Source: Novosphingobium profundi
Lineage (GTDB): Bacteria > Pseudomonadota > Alphaproteobacteria > Sphingomonadales > Sphingomonadaceae
Direction of reading: 5' to 3'
Assembly: GCF_020524485.1 (NCBI RefSeq)
Contig: NZ_JAIVLF010000007.1
Coordinates: 1 to 64,000 of the forward strand
DNA length: 64,000 bases
The notes beneath the pieces are model-generated. The model was not told the DNA's origin. It saw only the letters and a list, made by a program, of their open reading frames with translations, and did not search any database. A program made the position numbers and the translations under genes. Positions 24,672-33,326 of this stretch are shown here, piece after piece. Every line of letters begins with the position of its first letter. Within the stretch, counting starts at the first letter, position 1.

Positions 24672-24762
24672 GGAGACGTGGGTGAGTGGCTGAAACCAGT
24701 TCCCTGCTAAGGAACCGTACTCTATCAGGGTACCGAGGGTTCGAATCCCTCCGTCTCCGCCA
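24672..24762 (+). tRNA. tRNA-Ser (anticodon GCT)
   Basis: A 7-bp acceptor stem (GGAGACG/CGTCTCC), the D-loop GGGTGAGTGGCTGAAACC, anticodon loop CTGCTAA with anticodon GCT, a long type II variable arm and the T-loop GGTTCGAATCC are all visible. The discriminator G and an encoded CCA end at 24762. It reads AGC/AGT serine codons. It is the only RNA gene of a known class that I can assign in the window. Confidence 0.97.
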
Positions 24763-24838
24763 CGGCCCTCAACGGGCCACACGGCAACCGGGCCAAAGGC
24801 CCTCCCGACATGAATGCGCGAACCTCCCTTCGGGGGAG

Positions 24839-25186
24839 CTAGGTGATTTCCACCGTCCATGACGTGCCCGTGATCTCGTTATCGAGCGCCTGATTGAGCA
24901 GGATTTCGTCCGCGTAGAGCACGATCCAGTCGGGCAGTTCGGCCTTCACCGCGCGCGCCTGCGCATAGCCCTCGCGCACGAACCCCACGAGATCGAAATC
25001 AGGATCCTTACCCCCGCAGCGAATCTGGCTGTCGTGCCAGGCCTGCCAATCCTGGATCCGCGCCCACAGCGCCTCGCTGACCCGCAAGCCCTCCATCGTG
25101 CTGTCAGGAATGTAGGAGGAGGCCGACCAGACCCCGTCCGCACACAAGTCCGCCATGATCCGCACGGCCTTGATCGTCTCGTTCAT
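24839..25186 (-). CDS. Small acidic soluble protein, unknown
   Basis: The 115-residue protein is not recognised. It has no signal peptide or membrane helix and is rich in acidic and aromatic residues (KDPDFDLVGFVREGYA, DWIVLYADEILLNQAL). The middle part (WARIQDWQAWHDS) suggests an alpha-helical fold. It ends 77 bases after the tRNA on the opposite strand and is divergent from the FAD oxidoreductase gene. Codon use looks like that of its neighbours. An immunity-type or small regulatory protein is possible, but nothing in the sequence proves it. Confidence 0.65.
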   Translation of the reverse strand: MNETIKAVRIMADLCADGVWSASSYIPDSTMEGLRVSEALWARIQDWQAWHDSQIRCGGKDPDFDLVGFVREGYAQARAVKAELPDWIVLYADEILLNQALDNEITGTSWTVEIT

Positions 25187-25507
25187 CCCCCGATGTCAGC
25201 AGGGTGGGCATCGCCCGTCCTGCGATAAAAAGGAGGTGCCGTCGCGCGCAGGGTACCGGCGCAGCCATGGGCCCTATGCCTCGGGAATGGAGCATTCGCG
25301 GCTTGAGCATCGCCGTCGCCCGACCGATCATGGAGAGGCCCCGCAACCACCCTTCGGCCGGATCGCGCGCTGCACACCACAGCCACGGCCGGAGAGAGGC
25401 GCCTGCGGGCCCGAACAGGAGAATAGGGGCGATGCTGGTGCCTGAGATCTGGATTTCGCTGCGTGCCGCCTCGTCCCTTCGCCTGAGCGCCCTTTTCCGC
25501 CGCTGCG
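25187..25507. other. 321-base divergent gap before the FAD oxidoreductase
   Basis: The gap between the small unknown protein and the FAD enzyme holds promoters for both, none of which I can define. The only detail of note is a short forward frame at 25432-25515 (27 codons, starting MLVPEIWISL, Arg/Leu/Ser-rich). A GGAGA lies 11 bases before its ATG, and its stop falls inside the start of the FAD gene. It could be a leader peptide coupled to the FAD gene or chance. Confidence 0.3.
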
Positions 25508-26944
25508 ATGGATAAGGCCCGAAGGACGCACCTGCAGGAACATGTCGTGGTCCTGGGCGGCGGGATCGCAGGCCTGAGCGCAGCGGATAGTCTCAGCAAA
25601 GCGGGCATGCGCGTCACCGTGATCGAGGAGCGCGATGCCTGCGGCGGCACCCACCGTTCCCGCTCCATCGGCCCCTACACCTTCGATGTCGGCTCGATCT
25701 TCTACGAGAGCAACGCGCGCCTGTTCAATCTGGCGCCCGGACTTCGCGAGATGTGCCCGCAGGTCATCCGCCGCCAGCGCCGGATCGCGCCGGGCGGCGG
25801 GCTCGCGCACTACCCGCTCGAACCGCGTGAATTCCTGCGCCGCCCGCCACGCGAACTGGCCGCAGCCCTCATGGATCTGGCCGCCTCGCGCTTTGCGGTG
25901 CGGCGCGATGGCAGCCTCGCCGCGATATCGACCCAGCGCCTCGGACAGCGCTTCTTCGCGCAGACCGGCCTGCGCAGCTACATCACCCGCTTTCACCATG
26001 TCCCGCCCGAAGAAGTGAGCGAATCCTTCTTCTTTCACCGCATGGCCTTCATCGAGAAAGCCACGCGCCCGCGGGAAATGGCGCGTCTGGCCTTGCGCGC
26101 GCTGCTCAGCCGGGGCTCGGTGGCCGGCCGCCCCCGTCCCGCCCTCCACGTACGCCCGCGCGAGGGATACGCCCCGCTCTTCGCCGCCATCACCGACCGC
26201 CTCGCCGAACGGGGCGTGGACATCCGGACCGCAACCGCGCTGCGCACCATCTCCGCGTCCAACGGCACCTACCGGATCGAAACCGATCACGGCTCTCTCG
26301 ACGCCACCGCCGTCGTCTCGGCGCTCCCGCTCGACACCCTGCACCGCGCCCTGTTCGGCGCGCCCAGCGGTCTGACCTCGCTCGGCATGACCACTCTCTT
26401 TGTCTCGGCGGCCCAGCTCTCGTCCGACACGGGCAACGTGCTGTTCAACTTCGATACGCGCGGGCGCTGGAAACGCGCGACGATCTATTCGCGCATCTAC
26501 CCCGAACCGCAAATGCCGCGCGAATTCTTCGCCGTCGAATGCACCCTTCCCCCGGGATGCGAACACGCGCCCAAGGACGTCTTCGCCGATTTTCGCGACC
26601 ACCTGTCCGCCGTCGACCTCGCCCGCGACCTGCGCCTCGAAGGGCACGAGCATGTCCCGGATTGCTACCCGCTCTATCGCCCGGGAACCGAAGCCATCCT
26701 GCACGACACGCTTGCCCGGATTGAGGGACAGGGCATCGTCCTTGCCGGGCGCCAGGGCCGCTTTGAATACCTGCCCACCTCGTCGGGCGTGATACGCCGC
26801 GTCGGCGAGGAACTTGCCCGCGCGGCGCTTCCGGCCAATCCCGGGCCCACGAACGAGCAGGCCCTCTGCCCCGTCACATCTCCGCCTCCCGGACCGGACC
26901 GGTCCCCCACAGGCGGATTGCCCACCATGCCAAGCCACTCCTGA
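25508..26944 (+). CDS. FAD-dependent amine-oxidase/protoporphyrinogen-oxidase-like protein
   Basis: The 478-residue flavoprotein starts with a Rossmann dinucleotide site (VVVLGGGIAGLSAADSL, about residues 13-29). It continues with IEERDACGGTHRSRSIGPYTFDVG (split in the family as EExxxxGGxxxS) and the C-terminal VLAGRQGRFEYLPTSSGV that closes the FAD site. This layout is shared by protoporphyrinogen oxidase, UDP-galactopyranose mutase and NAD(P)-binding amine oxidases. The position next to a pyruvyl transferase and a glycoside hydrolase hints at a sugar-modifying or polysaccharide-linked role rather than heme synthesis. The substrate cannot be assigned. The C-terminal 35 residues are Pro-rich and probably disordered. 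Confidence 0.75.
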   Translation: MDKARRTHLQEHVVVLGGGIAGLSAADSLSKAGMRVTVIEERDACGGTHRSRSIGPYTFDVGSIFYESNARLFNLAPGLREMCPQVIRRQRRIAPGGGLAHYPLEPREFLRRPPRELAAALMDLAASRFAVRRDGSLAAISTQRLGQRFFAQTGLRSYITRFHHVPPEEVSESFFFHRMAFIEKATRPREMARLALRALLSRGSVAGRPRPALHVRPREGYAPLFAAITDRLAERGVDIRTATALRTISASNGTYRIETDHGSLDATAVVSALPLDTLHRALFGAPSGLTSLGMTTLFVSAAQLSSDTGNVLFNFDTRGRWKRATIYSRIYPEPQMPREFFAVECTLPPGCEHAPKDVFADFRDHLSAVDLARDLRLEGHEHVPDCYPLYRPGTEAILHDTLARIEGQGIVLAGRQGRFEYLPTSSGVIRRVGEELARAALPANPGPTNEQALCPVTSPPPGPDRSPTGGLPTMPSHS

Positions 26945-27019
26945 CCCCTCCACGAAATTGGGTCCAAAAGGGCGGTAGTTCTACTGGTGGCCCCGCGCTG
27001 TTTCCCGCACCCCTTGGGC

Positions 27020-28300
27020 ATGAGCACTGCACAGACCTGCGCGATGGACGTGGCGCCGCCTTCGGTCTCCTCTCTTCAGGACGGCCCGAACGTGCGCATC
27101 TTCAACGTGAAGTACAGCCCGAACCTGGGCGACGGACTTCTCAGCGAGTGCCTTGAGGGCGGCCTGGCCCGGCACGGCGCTGCCCAGGCGCGCTCCATCG
27201 ACCTTGCGGGCCGCTCCGCCTATTCCAGGGGCACCGCTGCGCGCAAGCATGCCTTGCAGCTTCTTCACGCCCTGCCCTCCCCGCTGCGGCGCGAAGCGGT
27301 ACGCCTGCCGCTGGCCCTCGCCTCCCGGCGGATCTGGGCCCCCCACTACGCCACCGAACTGGAAGAGGCCGACGCGGTGGTGATCGGGGGCGGCAATCTC
27401 CTTGCCGACATGGACCTCAACTTCCCCACCAAGCTGGCGCTGGCCATCGAAAGCGCGGCCAGGCGCAACCTGCCGATCTTCCTCTACGGCCTGGGTGTCT
27501 CGCCCGGTTGGAGCAAGGAAGGCCGGGCCCGGCTTCACCGGGCCCTGCGCTGCGGGCAGGTGCGCCGGGTGTGGGTGCGCGATGCCCGCTCACGCGAACT
27601 CTGGCAGGACCTTGCCGGCGATGCCTTCGGCCTCGATGCCGACGTGGTGCGCGATCCGGGGCTGCTCGCCGCGCGCCAGTACGGCGTGCCGGAACGGGCT
27701 GTGCGTGACATGCGCCCCTCGGCTCCGGCCCGGATCGGCCTCAACGTGATGAGCGCGCTCGCGGTGGCCTACCATGGTGGTCAGGCGCTCACCGAAGAGG
27801 CGCTCGACGCCTGGTACCTCGCGCTGGGGCATGATCTGCTGGCGCGCGGATATCATCTCAGCGTCTTTTCCAATGGCAGCCCGGAAGACCGCGCCGCCGT
27901 CGAGCGCCTGCGCCTGCGCTTCGAACTGGCCGAGGGCCCGCGGCGGGTCGCCTTCCCCGAAATCCGGACCCCAGGCGATCTGGTCGCCTGCATCTCCGAT
28001 CTTGATGGCCTGGTCGCGTTCCGCATGCACGCGATCATCGCGGCCTATTCCTGCGCGGTCCCCTTCCTGGCGCTTGCCTGGGACGCGAAACTCGACGCGT
28101 TCCTGGCCTCGGTCGAGTGCAGCAACAACCTCGCCGATATCACCCGCATCTCTCCGGACACCGCCGCAGAGCGCGTCGCGCACCACCTGACACAGGGGAT
28201 CGCGCCTGCCGCCCGCCGAGCCACGCTCGATGAGGCCGAGGCCGATATTGCAACCCTTGCCGCCGCCATTCGGGAAGCCCTGCCCCCCTCGCCGCGTTGA
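27020..28300 (+). CDS. Polysaccharide pyruvyl transferase family protein
   Basis: The 426-residue protein shows the pyruvyl-transferase pattern: FNVKYSPNLGDGLLSEC near the start, DAVVIGGGNLLADM, an IFLYGLGVSPGWS strand, and the GT-B-like C-terminal LVAFRMHAIIAAYSCAVPFLAL with the conserved R-H pair. Such enzymes add a pyruvate ketal from phosphoenolpyruvate to sugars of exopolysaccharides or cell-wall polymers. Starts at 26987 (GTG), 27020 (ATG) and 27044 (ATG) are possible; none has a good ribosome site, and the middle one is used here. It lies between the FAD enzyme and the secreted hydrolase in one orientation, suggesting a single unit. Confidence 0.82.
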   Translation: MSTAQTCAMDVAPPSVSSLQDGPNVRIFNVKYSPNLGDGLLSECLEGGLARHGAAQARSIDLAGRSAYSRGTAARKHALQLLHALPSPLRREAVRLPLALASRRIWAPHYATELEEADAVVIGGGNLLADMDLNFPTKLALAIESAARRNLPIFLYGLGVSPGWSKEGRARLHRALRCGQVRRVWVRDARSRELWQDLAGDAFGLDADVVRDPGLLAARQYGVPERAVRDMRPSAPARIGLNVMSALAVAYHGGQALTEEALDAWYLALGHDLLARGYHLSVFSNGSPEDRAAVERLRLRFELAEGPRRVAFPEIRTPGDLVACISDLDGLVAFRMHAIIAAYSCAVPFLALAWDAKLDAFLASVECSNNLADITRISPDTAAERVAHHLTQGIAPAARRATLDEAEADIATLAAAIREALPPSPR

Positions 28301-28309
28301 GGCTCCGCG

Positions 28310-30037
28310 ATGTTGCGCAGGCACCTTCCGAGCTGGCCCCTGGCACTCGCCGCCGTCCTGGCGCCAGCCTTGCCCGTGGATGCCTTTGCCGCGCCTCTCT
28401 CGGGATTTTGCAGGCCGCAAACGCCGAACTTGGCCGGCACACGGCTGGGCGCTGCGTCCAATTTCGCCCAGGGCTGGAACCCTGTAACCCTGAAGGCCGC
28501 CACCCGGCTGGGCGTCACCCGGTTTCGCGACAGCCTGCGCTGGCAGGATATCGAGCGCACCAAGGGCAGCTACCGGTTCGAGGGTGCGCGGAACCGCTAT
28601 CCCGATGAACTCGCCCGGCAGGGGGCGCACCTGACCCTCACACTCAATTGGGGCAACCCGCTCTACGACGGCGGGGAAACACCCCATAGCGCCGAGGCTC
28701 TGGACGCATTTGGCCGCTTCGCGCGCGCAGCGGTTCGGCGCTTCCCGGCCATCGACACCCTCGAGATCGGCAACGAGGTCAACGGCGCGAACTTCGTGAA
28801 GGGCAAGGTCAAGGCGGACGGCCTGCCCCGGCGCGCAGACTACCATCTGGCCATGGTCCGCGCAGCCTCTGCGGCCGTAAAGGCCGAGCGGCCCGACATC
28901 ACGGTGCTGGGCGGGGCCACCCATTCGCTTCCGGCGGGCTTCCTCTGGCCCCTGCTCGAAAAGGACAGGACGGGCGCCATAGAGGGCCTGGCCCTTCATC
29001 CCTACACCACTCCGATAGACCAGTTGCCCGCGCAGTTTGCCCTGCTGTGCCAGAGCCCGGCTGTGGGGACGCGCAGCCTCACCGTCACGGAATTTTCCAG
29101 CGCCCGGCCCCGACAAGCTCCGGACGATCTGGTGCGCACCTTCGCGGTTCTCGCCAGCCTCGGCACGGCGGAGGTCGACTGGTATCCGCTCAATCCGCGC
29201 GGCGACCGGCAGGCGCCCCTTGTCGATCACGCGGGACAGATCACCCCTGTCGGCGAGGCCTTCCGCTTCGTGGGAGAGCATCTTGCCGGGCAACCGGTGC
29301 GCCGCCTCCGCGTCGATGACTTCACCTTTGCCGCCGCCTTCGGGTCGCGCGCCTGGGTTCTCTGGGGCGCACCGCGCACACTGCGCATCACCGCACCGGG
29401 AGTTCGGGCCTTCGACGCGCAAGGGCGCGCCCTTGGGGGCGACGAGCTGAACCTGGCGGAGACCCGCGCCCTGATCCTGCTTGCCGACCAGCCGCAGACG
29501 CGTCCACCGTTCGCGCTGGGCTGCCAGACGCAGATTGCGGACAGCCGCCTCCAGTTTGCCTATCCGTCCCGGCATGACAACGCGCCGTCCGGGGACCCGT
29601 TTAAGCGGCTGGCCCGGATCGATGGCGTCGACAGACCACTCACGGCCATGCCCGGTCAAGAGCGGCGCGGTGTACCCTGGACCCCGTACCTCAGCCTCGC
29701 TGGCCATCGCGGGGTGCGGCTCGACGGGACCAGCCTGCGCCCCGCCTTCGGGCGCAAGGACGGCGCCCTTGTCCAGAGCATCGCCATTGCCCCGCATACC
29801 GAGGTCGAACTGGACCTCGAACTCACCCCCACCTCGGGCGCGCTTGATGTGCAGCTACGGCTGGGCGGGCAGGAGCTGGAGGCCTTCACGGTCACCGCGC
29901 CCGTTCATCTGAAGCGGCGCCTGCACAGTAAGACACGCGCCCGGCTCGAGATTATCGTTGCCAGCGCTTCGGGCGCAAAACCCGCCACTGCCGACTATCG
30001 CATTCGCCTGACCCAGCCGGGACGGTGCCCGGCCTGA
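28310..30037 (+). CDS. Secreted clan GH-A-like glycoside hydrolase
   Basis: The 575-residue protein has a signal peptide (WPLALAAVLAPALPVDAFA) and a TIM-barrel part with features of clan GH-A enzymes (GH5/GH39-like). These are LGVTRFRDSLRWQDIERTKG, the acid/base-type Glu in LEIGNEVNGANF (about residue 161), HPYTTP, and a nucleophile-type Glu in LTVTEFSSA (about residue 263). The C-terminal 200 residues look beta-rich, possibly carbohydrate-binding. It follows the pyruvyl transferase by nine bases, so it probably trims or releases the same polymer in the periplasm or outside. The exact family and substrate are not certain. It ends nine bases from the convergent glgX stop. Confidence 0.77.
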   Translation: MLRRHLPSWPLALAAVLAPALPVDAFAAPLSGFCRPQTPNLAGTRLGAASNFAQGWNPVTLKAATRLGVTRFRDSLRWQDIERTKGSYRFEGARNRYPDELARQGAHLTLTLNWGNPLYDGGETPHSAEALDAFGRFARAAVRRFPAIDTLEIGNEVNGANFVKGKVKADGLPRRADYHLAMVRAASAAVKAERPDITVLGGATHSLPAGFLWPLLEKDRTGAIEGLALHPYTTPIDQLPAQFALLCQSPAVGTRSLTVTEFSSARPRQAPDDLVRTFAVLASLGTAEVDWYPLNPRGDRQAPLVDHAGQITPVGEAFRFVGEHLAGQPVRRLRVDDFTFAAAFGSRAWVLWGAPRTLRITAPGVRAFDAQGRALGGDELNLAETRALILLADQPQTRPPFALGCQTQIADSRLQFAYPSRHDNAPSGDPFKRLARIDGVDRPLTAMPGQERRGVPWTPYLSLAGHRGVRLDGTSLRPAFGRKDGALVQSIAIAPHTEVELDLELTPTSGALDVQLRLGGQELEAFTVTAPVHLKRRLHSKTRARLEIIVASASGAKPATADYRIRLTQPGRCPA

Positions 30038-30046
30038 GATATCCTG

Positions 30047-31867
30047 TCAGGTATCCTTCCACGCCAAGGACACCTCACGGGCATCTCGATCGAGGGTCAG
30101 GTGCAAGGCCCTGCCGCCGGGCGCCGCCGCCCGCACGAGGTGCAGCGCGGCGCGGCCTGGGTCCTCCCAATCGGCCACCGTCATGGGCTGATCAGGTCCG
30201 GCGAGCCAGAGCGTCTCCTGGGGGAGCGCGGCAAGAAGATCCCGCGCTTCGCGGCGCAGCGCGGAAAGGCGCGCGACATGGTCTTCCAGGTCCCGATCGC
30301 GCGTCGACCAGTCGACCCAGCCGATCGGATTGTCCTGGCAATAGGCGTTGTTGTTGCCCTGCTGGCTGCGGCCGAACTCGTCTCCCGCGGTCAGCATGAT
30401 CGTCCCGGTCGAGGCGAACAGCGTGGCGAGCATGGCCTTCAGGTCGCGCCGCCGCGCCGCCTGGATCGCAGGGTCTGCGCTTGGCCCTTCGGCGCCGTGG
30501 TTCCAGCTGTGGTTCTCGCCGTGGCCGTCGCGGTTGTTCTCGCCGTTCGCCGCGTTGTGGCGCTGGGCGTAAGACACCGTGTCGGCCAGCGTAAAGCCGT
30601 CGTGCGCGGCCAGGAAGTTGACCGAGCGGCAGGGGCGCTGCGGCGAACTTTCCCCGAACACGTCACTCGATCCGGCCAGCCGCGTCGCGAGCACACCCAC
30701 GCCCGCCTCGCTCTTCCAGAAGCGGCGCACATCGTCGCGAAAGCGGTCGTTCCACTCCAGCCAGTTTTCGGGGAACCGGCCCAGTTGGTAGCCACCGGGG
30801 CCGATGTCCCAGGGCTCGGCGATGAGGATCCGGTCCGCCAGGACCGGGTCGGCGGCGATCTCGGCGAAGATGGGGGCATCGGGCGCGAAGCCGGGTCCCC
30901 GCGCGAGGACGGGCGCGAGATCGAAGCGGAAGCCGTCGACACCGGCATGTTCGACGAAGTGGTGCAAGGCCGCGCAGGTCAGCGCGCGCACGGCCGGGTT
31001 CGCAAAGTCGAGCGTATTGCCACAGCCCGTATCGTTGATGAGCGAACCATCGCCCGCGTGGGCATAGGCGGCGTTGTCGAGCCCGCGCAGCGAAAGCACG
31101 CCGCCCTCACGGTCGCTTTCGCCCGAATGGTTGAAGACCAGGTCGAGCACCACGCCGATGCCGTGTTCACGCAAGGTGGCAACGGTTGCGCGCAGCTCGG
31201 CCACGCCGCCGGGGCACAGGCCGGGGTCAAGCGCCATCATCGCGACCGGATTGTACCCCCAGGCGTTGACCAGCCCGAGCGGGGGCAGGTGGCGCTCGTC
31301 GATCCAGGCGACGATGGGCATGAGTTCGACCGCTCCGACACCCAGCTTGCGCAAATGGGCGAGGACGGAAGGATGCGCGAGCGCGGCCACGGTCCCGCGC
31401 AGCGCTTCGGGCACCTCGGGATGGCACATCGTGAACCCGCGCACATTAATTTCGTAGACCAGCCCACCGGGGCGCAGGAGCGCAGGCTCGACCACCACGG
31501 GCTCGTACGGTGCCGGGACCCGCGCGCGCGGTACGAGGTGGGCGGTGTCTTCGCCAAAGCGGGCAAGCGCCGGGTCCTGCACGAAGCGGCGATCCAGCTC
31601 TAGGGCATAGGGGTCGACCAGCAGTTTGGCCGGATCGAACCAGAGCCCGTGCTCGGGCGCCCACGTTCCCTGCGCACGGTAGCCATAGAGCGCGCCGGAA
31701 AGGTCGCCGGGACACTCCAGCGTCCAGACCTCACCCTCGCGGTGCATTTCACGGCGCGTTTCGCCGCCCGTATCATCGAACAGGCATAGCCAGACCTGTT
31801 CGGCCCGGGGCGCGCGCACCGCAAAACGGGTGGCCCCGCCTTGCACCTGCGCGCCCAGCCGGATCAT
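30047..31867 (-). CDS. glgX: Glycogen debranching enzyme GlgX
   Basis: This 606-residue GH13 enzyme cleaves alpha-1,6 branches of phosphorylase-limit glycogen. An N-terminal CBM48 (VRAPRAEQVWLCLFDD) is followed by the catalytic barrel with DLVFNHSGE, the nucleophile in GVDGFRFDLAPVL, the acid/base in ILIAEPWDIGPGGYQ, and FLAAHDGFTLAD. The family is usually near 650-700 residues; here the C-terminal region is short. The ATG at 31867 overlaps the glgA stop (ATGA). As the last gene of the glycogen operon it is convergent with the hydrolase gene. Confidence 0.95.
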   Translation of the reverse strand: MIRLGAQVQGGATRFAVRAPRAEQVWLCLFDDTGGETRREMHREGEVWTLECPGDLSGALYGYRAQGTWAPEHGLWFDPAKLLVDPYALELDRRFVQDPALARFGEDTAHLVPRARVPAPYEPVVVEPALLRPGGLVYEINVRGFTMCHPEVPEALRGTVAALAHPSVLAHLRKLGVGAVELMPIVAWIDERHLPPLGLVNAWGYNPVAMMALDPGLCPGGVAELRATVATLREHGIGVVLDLVFNHSGESDREGGVLSLRGLDNAAYAHAGDGSLINDTGCGNTLDFANPAVRALTCAALHHFVEHAGVDGFRFDLAPVLARGPGFAPDAPIFAEIAADPVLADRILIAEPWDIGPGGYQLGRFPENWLEWNDRFRDDVRRFWKSEAGVGVLATRLAGSSDVFGESSPQRPCRSVNFLAAHDGFTLADTVSYAQRHNAANGENNRDGHGENHSWNHGAEGPSADPAIQAARRRDLKAMLATLFASTGTIMLTAGDEFGRSQQGNNNAYCQDNPIGWVDWSTRDRDLEDHVARLSALRREARDLLAALPQETLWLAGPDQPMTVADWEDPGRAALHLVRAAAPGGRALHLTLDRDAREVSLAWKDT

Positions 31868-33324
31868 CCGATCAGGTCCCGGTAGAGCCGCGCGTAGGCC
31901 CGCCCGCTCGCTCCCCACGAGAAATCGGCCTTCATCCCGTTCTTCTGAAGGCGCTGCCAGTCGTCCTTCTGGCCGTAGAGCGCGACCGTGCGTTCGATGG
32001 CCGCGGCCACGTTCTGGGCGTCCACACCGTCGAACTGGATGCCTGTCGCCACACCGGCTGCCAGCGCCGCTGGATTGGCGTCGATCACGGTGTCGGCCAG
32101 CCCCCCGGTGCGGGCGACCACGGGAACACAGCCATAGGCGAGGCCGTAAAGCTGGGTCAGGCCGCAAGGCTCAAACCGCGAGGGAATGAGGATCGCGTCG
32201 CCGCCCGCCTGCATGCGGTGGGACAGCGCCTCGTCATAGCCGATGCGCACCGCGACGCGGCCCGGATGGCGCGCGGCCACCGCGCGCAGCTGCGCTTCGA
32301 GGTCGGCATCGCCCGATCCCAGCACCGCCAGCCGCGCGCCCTGGGCCACGAGGTGGTCGGCCATCTCGGGCAGGAGATCCATGCCCTTTTGCCAGGTGAG
32401 CCGGGTGATCGCGACGAAGAGCGGGCTCTCCTCTTCGACAAGGCCGAACTCGGCCTCGAGCGCGCGCGTGTTGAGCGCCTTTCGGCCCAGCGTGCGCGCG
32501 GTGTAGGTGGCCGCAAGGCTGGCGTCATGGGCCGGGTTCCACAGCTCCCCATCGATGCCATTGAGGATACCGTGGACCGCGCTGCCGCGCTCGGCGATCA
32601 GGCCTTCGAGGCCCATGCCAAAGCGCGGACTGCGGATCTCGCGCGCGTAGGTCGGGCTGACGGTGGTGATCGCATCGGCGCAGAAAAGACCCGCCTTGAG
32701 CATGCCGAAACCGCCATAGTATTCCACACCCTGCATGTGCCAGGCCCGGCTCGGCAAGCCCGTCTCGGCAAAGATCGCGGCCTCGAAGCGGCCCTGGAAG
32801 GCGATGTTGTGCACCGTGACCACGCTGGGCACAGCCGCGCCGCCGAAGGGCGCATAGCGGGTGTAGGCTGCGGCCATGGCCCCCTGCCAGTCGTGCGCAT
32901 GGAGCAGATCGAAGCGCTGCGCCTTGCCGCGCAGCACGACCGCCCCGCCCGCGACATCGGCCGCGGCCCGCCCCAGCGCGCAGAAGCGGCGCCAGTTGTC
33001 GGGCCAGTCCTTGCCCGCCGCGTCGGCGTAGGGAAGCCCCTCACGCGTGAAGAGGTCGGGCGCGTCGAGAACATAGAGCGGATGCGCGCCCAGCTTGCCC
33101 GTAAGCAGGCGTGCCGGACCGCCGAACAGGTCCGGCCAGGTGTGGACCGCGCGCGCGCGGCCCAGCGCCTTGAGCACCGAAGGGTAGCCCGGAAGCAGCG
33201 TGGTGACCGCCACACCCTCGTCCGCCAGCGCGCCCGGAAGCGCCCCCACGACATCGGCGAGCCCGCCCGTCTTGACCAGCGGAACCGCCTCCGAAGCGAC
33301 GGAGAGAACACGAATATCGGGCAA
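31864..33324 (-). CDS. glgA: Glycogen synthase GlgA
   Basis: GlgA (GT5) extends glycogen from ADP-glucose. The 486-residue protein begins IRVLSVASEAVPLVKTGGLADVVGALP, in which KTGGL binds the nucleotide sugar; it also shows HAHDWQGAMAA, HNIAFQG and the C-terminal RFEPCGLTQLYGLAYG. A TTG at 33324 is chosen because GGAG lies eight bases upstream and it begins the conserved strand; no ATG is suitably placed. It starts two bases after the glgC stop and overlaps glgX at its end, so the operon is translationally linked. Length is normal for the family. Confidence 0.93.
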   Translation of the reverse strand: MPDIRVLSVASEAVPLVKTGGLADVVGALPGALADEGVAVTTLLPGYPSVLKALGRARAVHTWPDLFGGPARLLTGKLGAHPLYVLDAPDLFTREGLPYADAAGKDWPDNWRRFCALGRAAADVAGGAVVLRGKAQRFDLLHAHDWQGAMAAAYTRYAPFGGAAVPSVVTVHNIAFQGRFEAAIFAETGLPSRAWHMQGVEYYGGFGMLKAGLFCADAITTVSPTYAREIRSPRFGMGLEGLIAERGSAVHGILNGIDGELWNPAHDASLAATYTARTLGRKALNTRALEAEFGLVEEESPLFVAITRLTWQKGMDLLPEMADHLVAQGARLAVLGSGDADLEAQLRAVAARHPGRVAVRIGYDEALSHRMQAGGDAILIPSRFEPCGLTQLYGLAYGCVPVVARTGGLADTVIDANPAALAAGVATGIQFDGVDAQNVAAAIERTVALYGQKDDWQRLQKNGMKADFSWGASGRAYARLYRDLIG

Positions 33325-33326
33325 GG

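Noticed and set aside
24672..24762. tRNA-Ser as an active integration site
   Set aside because: No integrase gene and no direct repeat of the tRNA 3' end were found in the following 6 kb, so an island is only a possibility.
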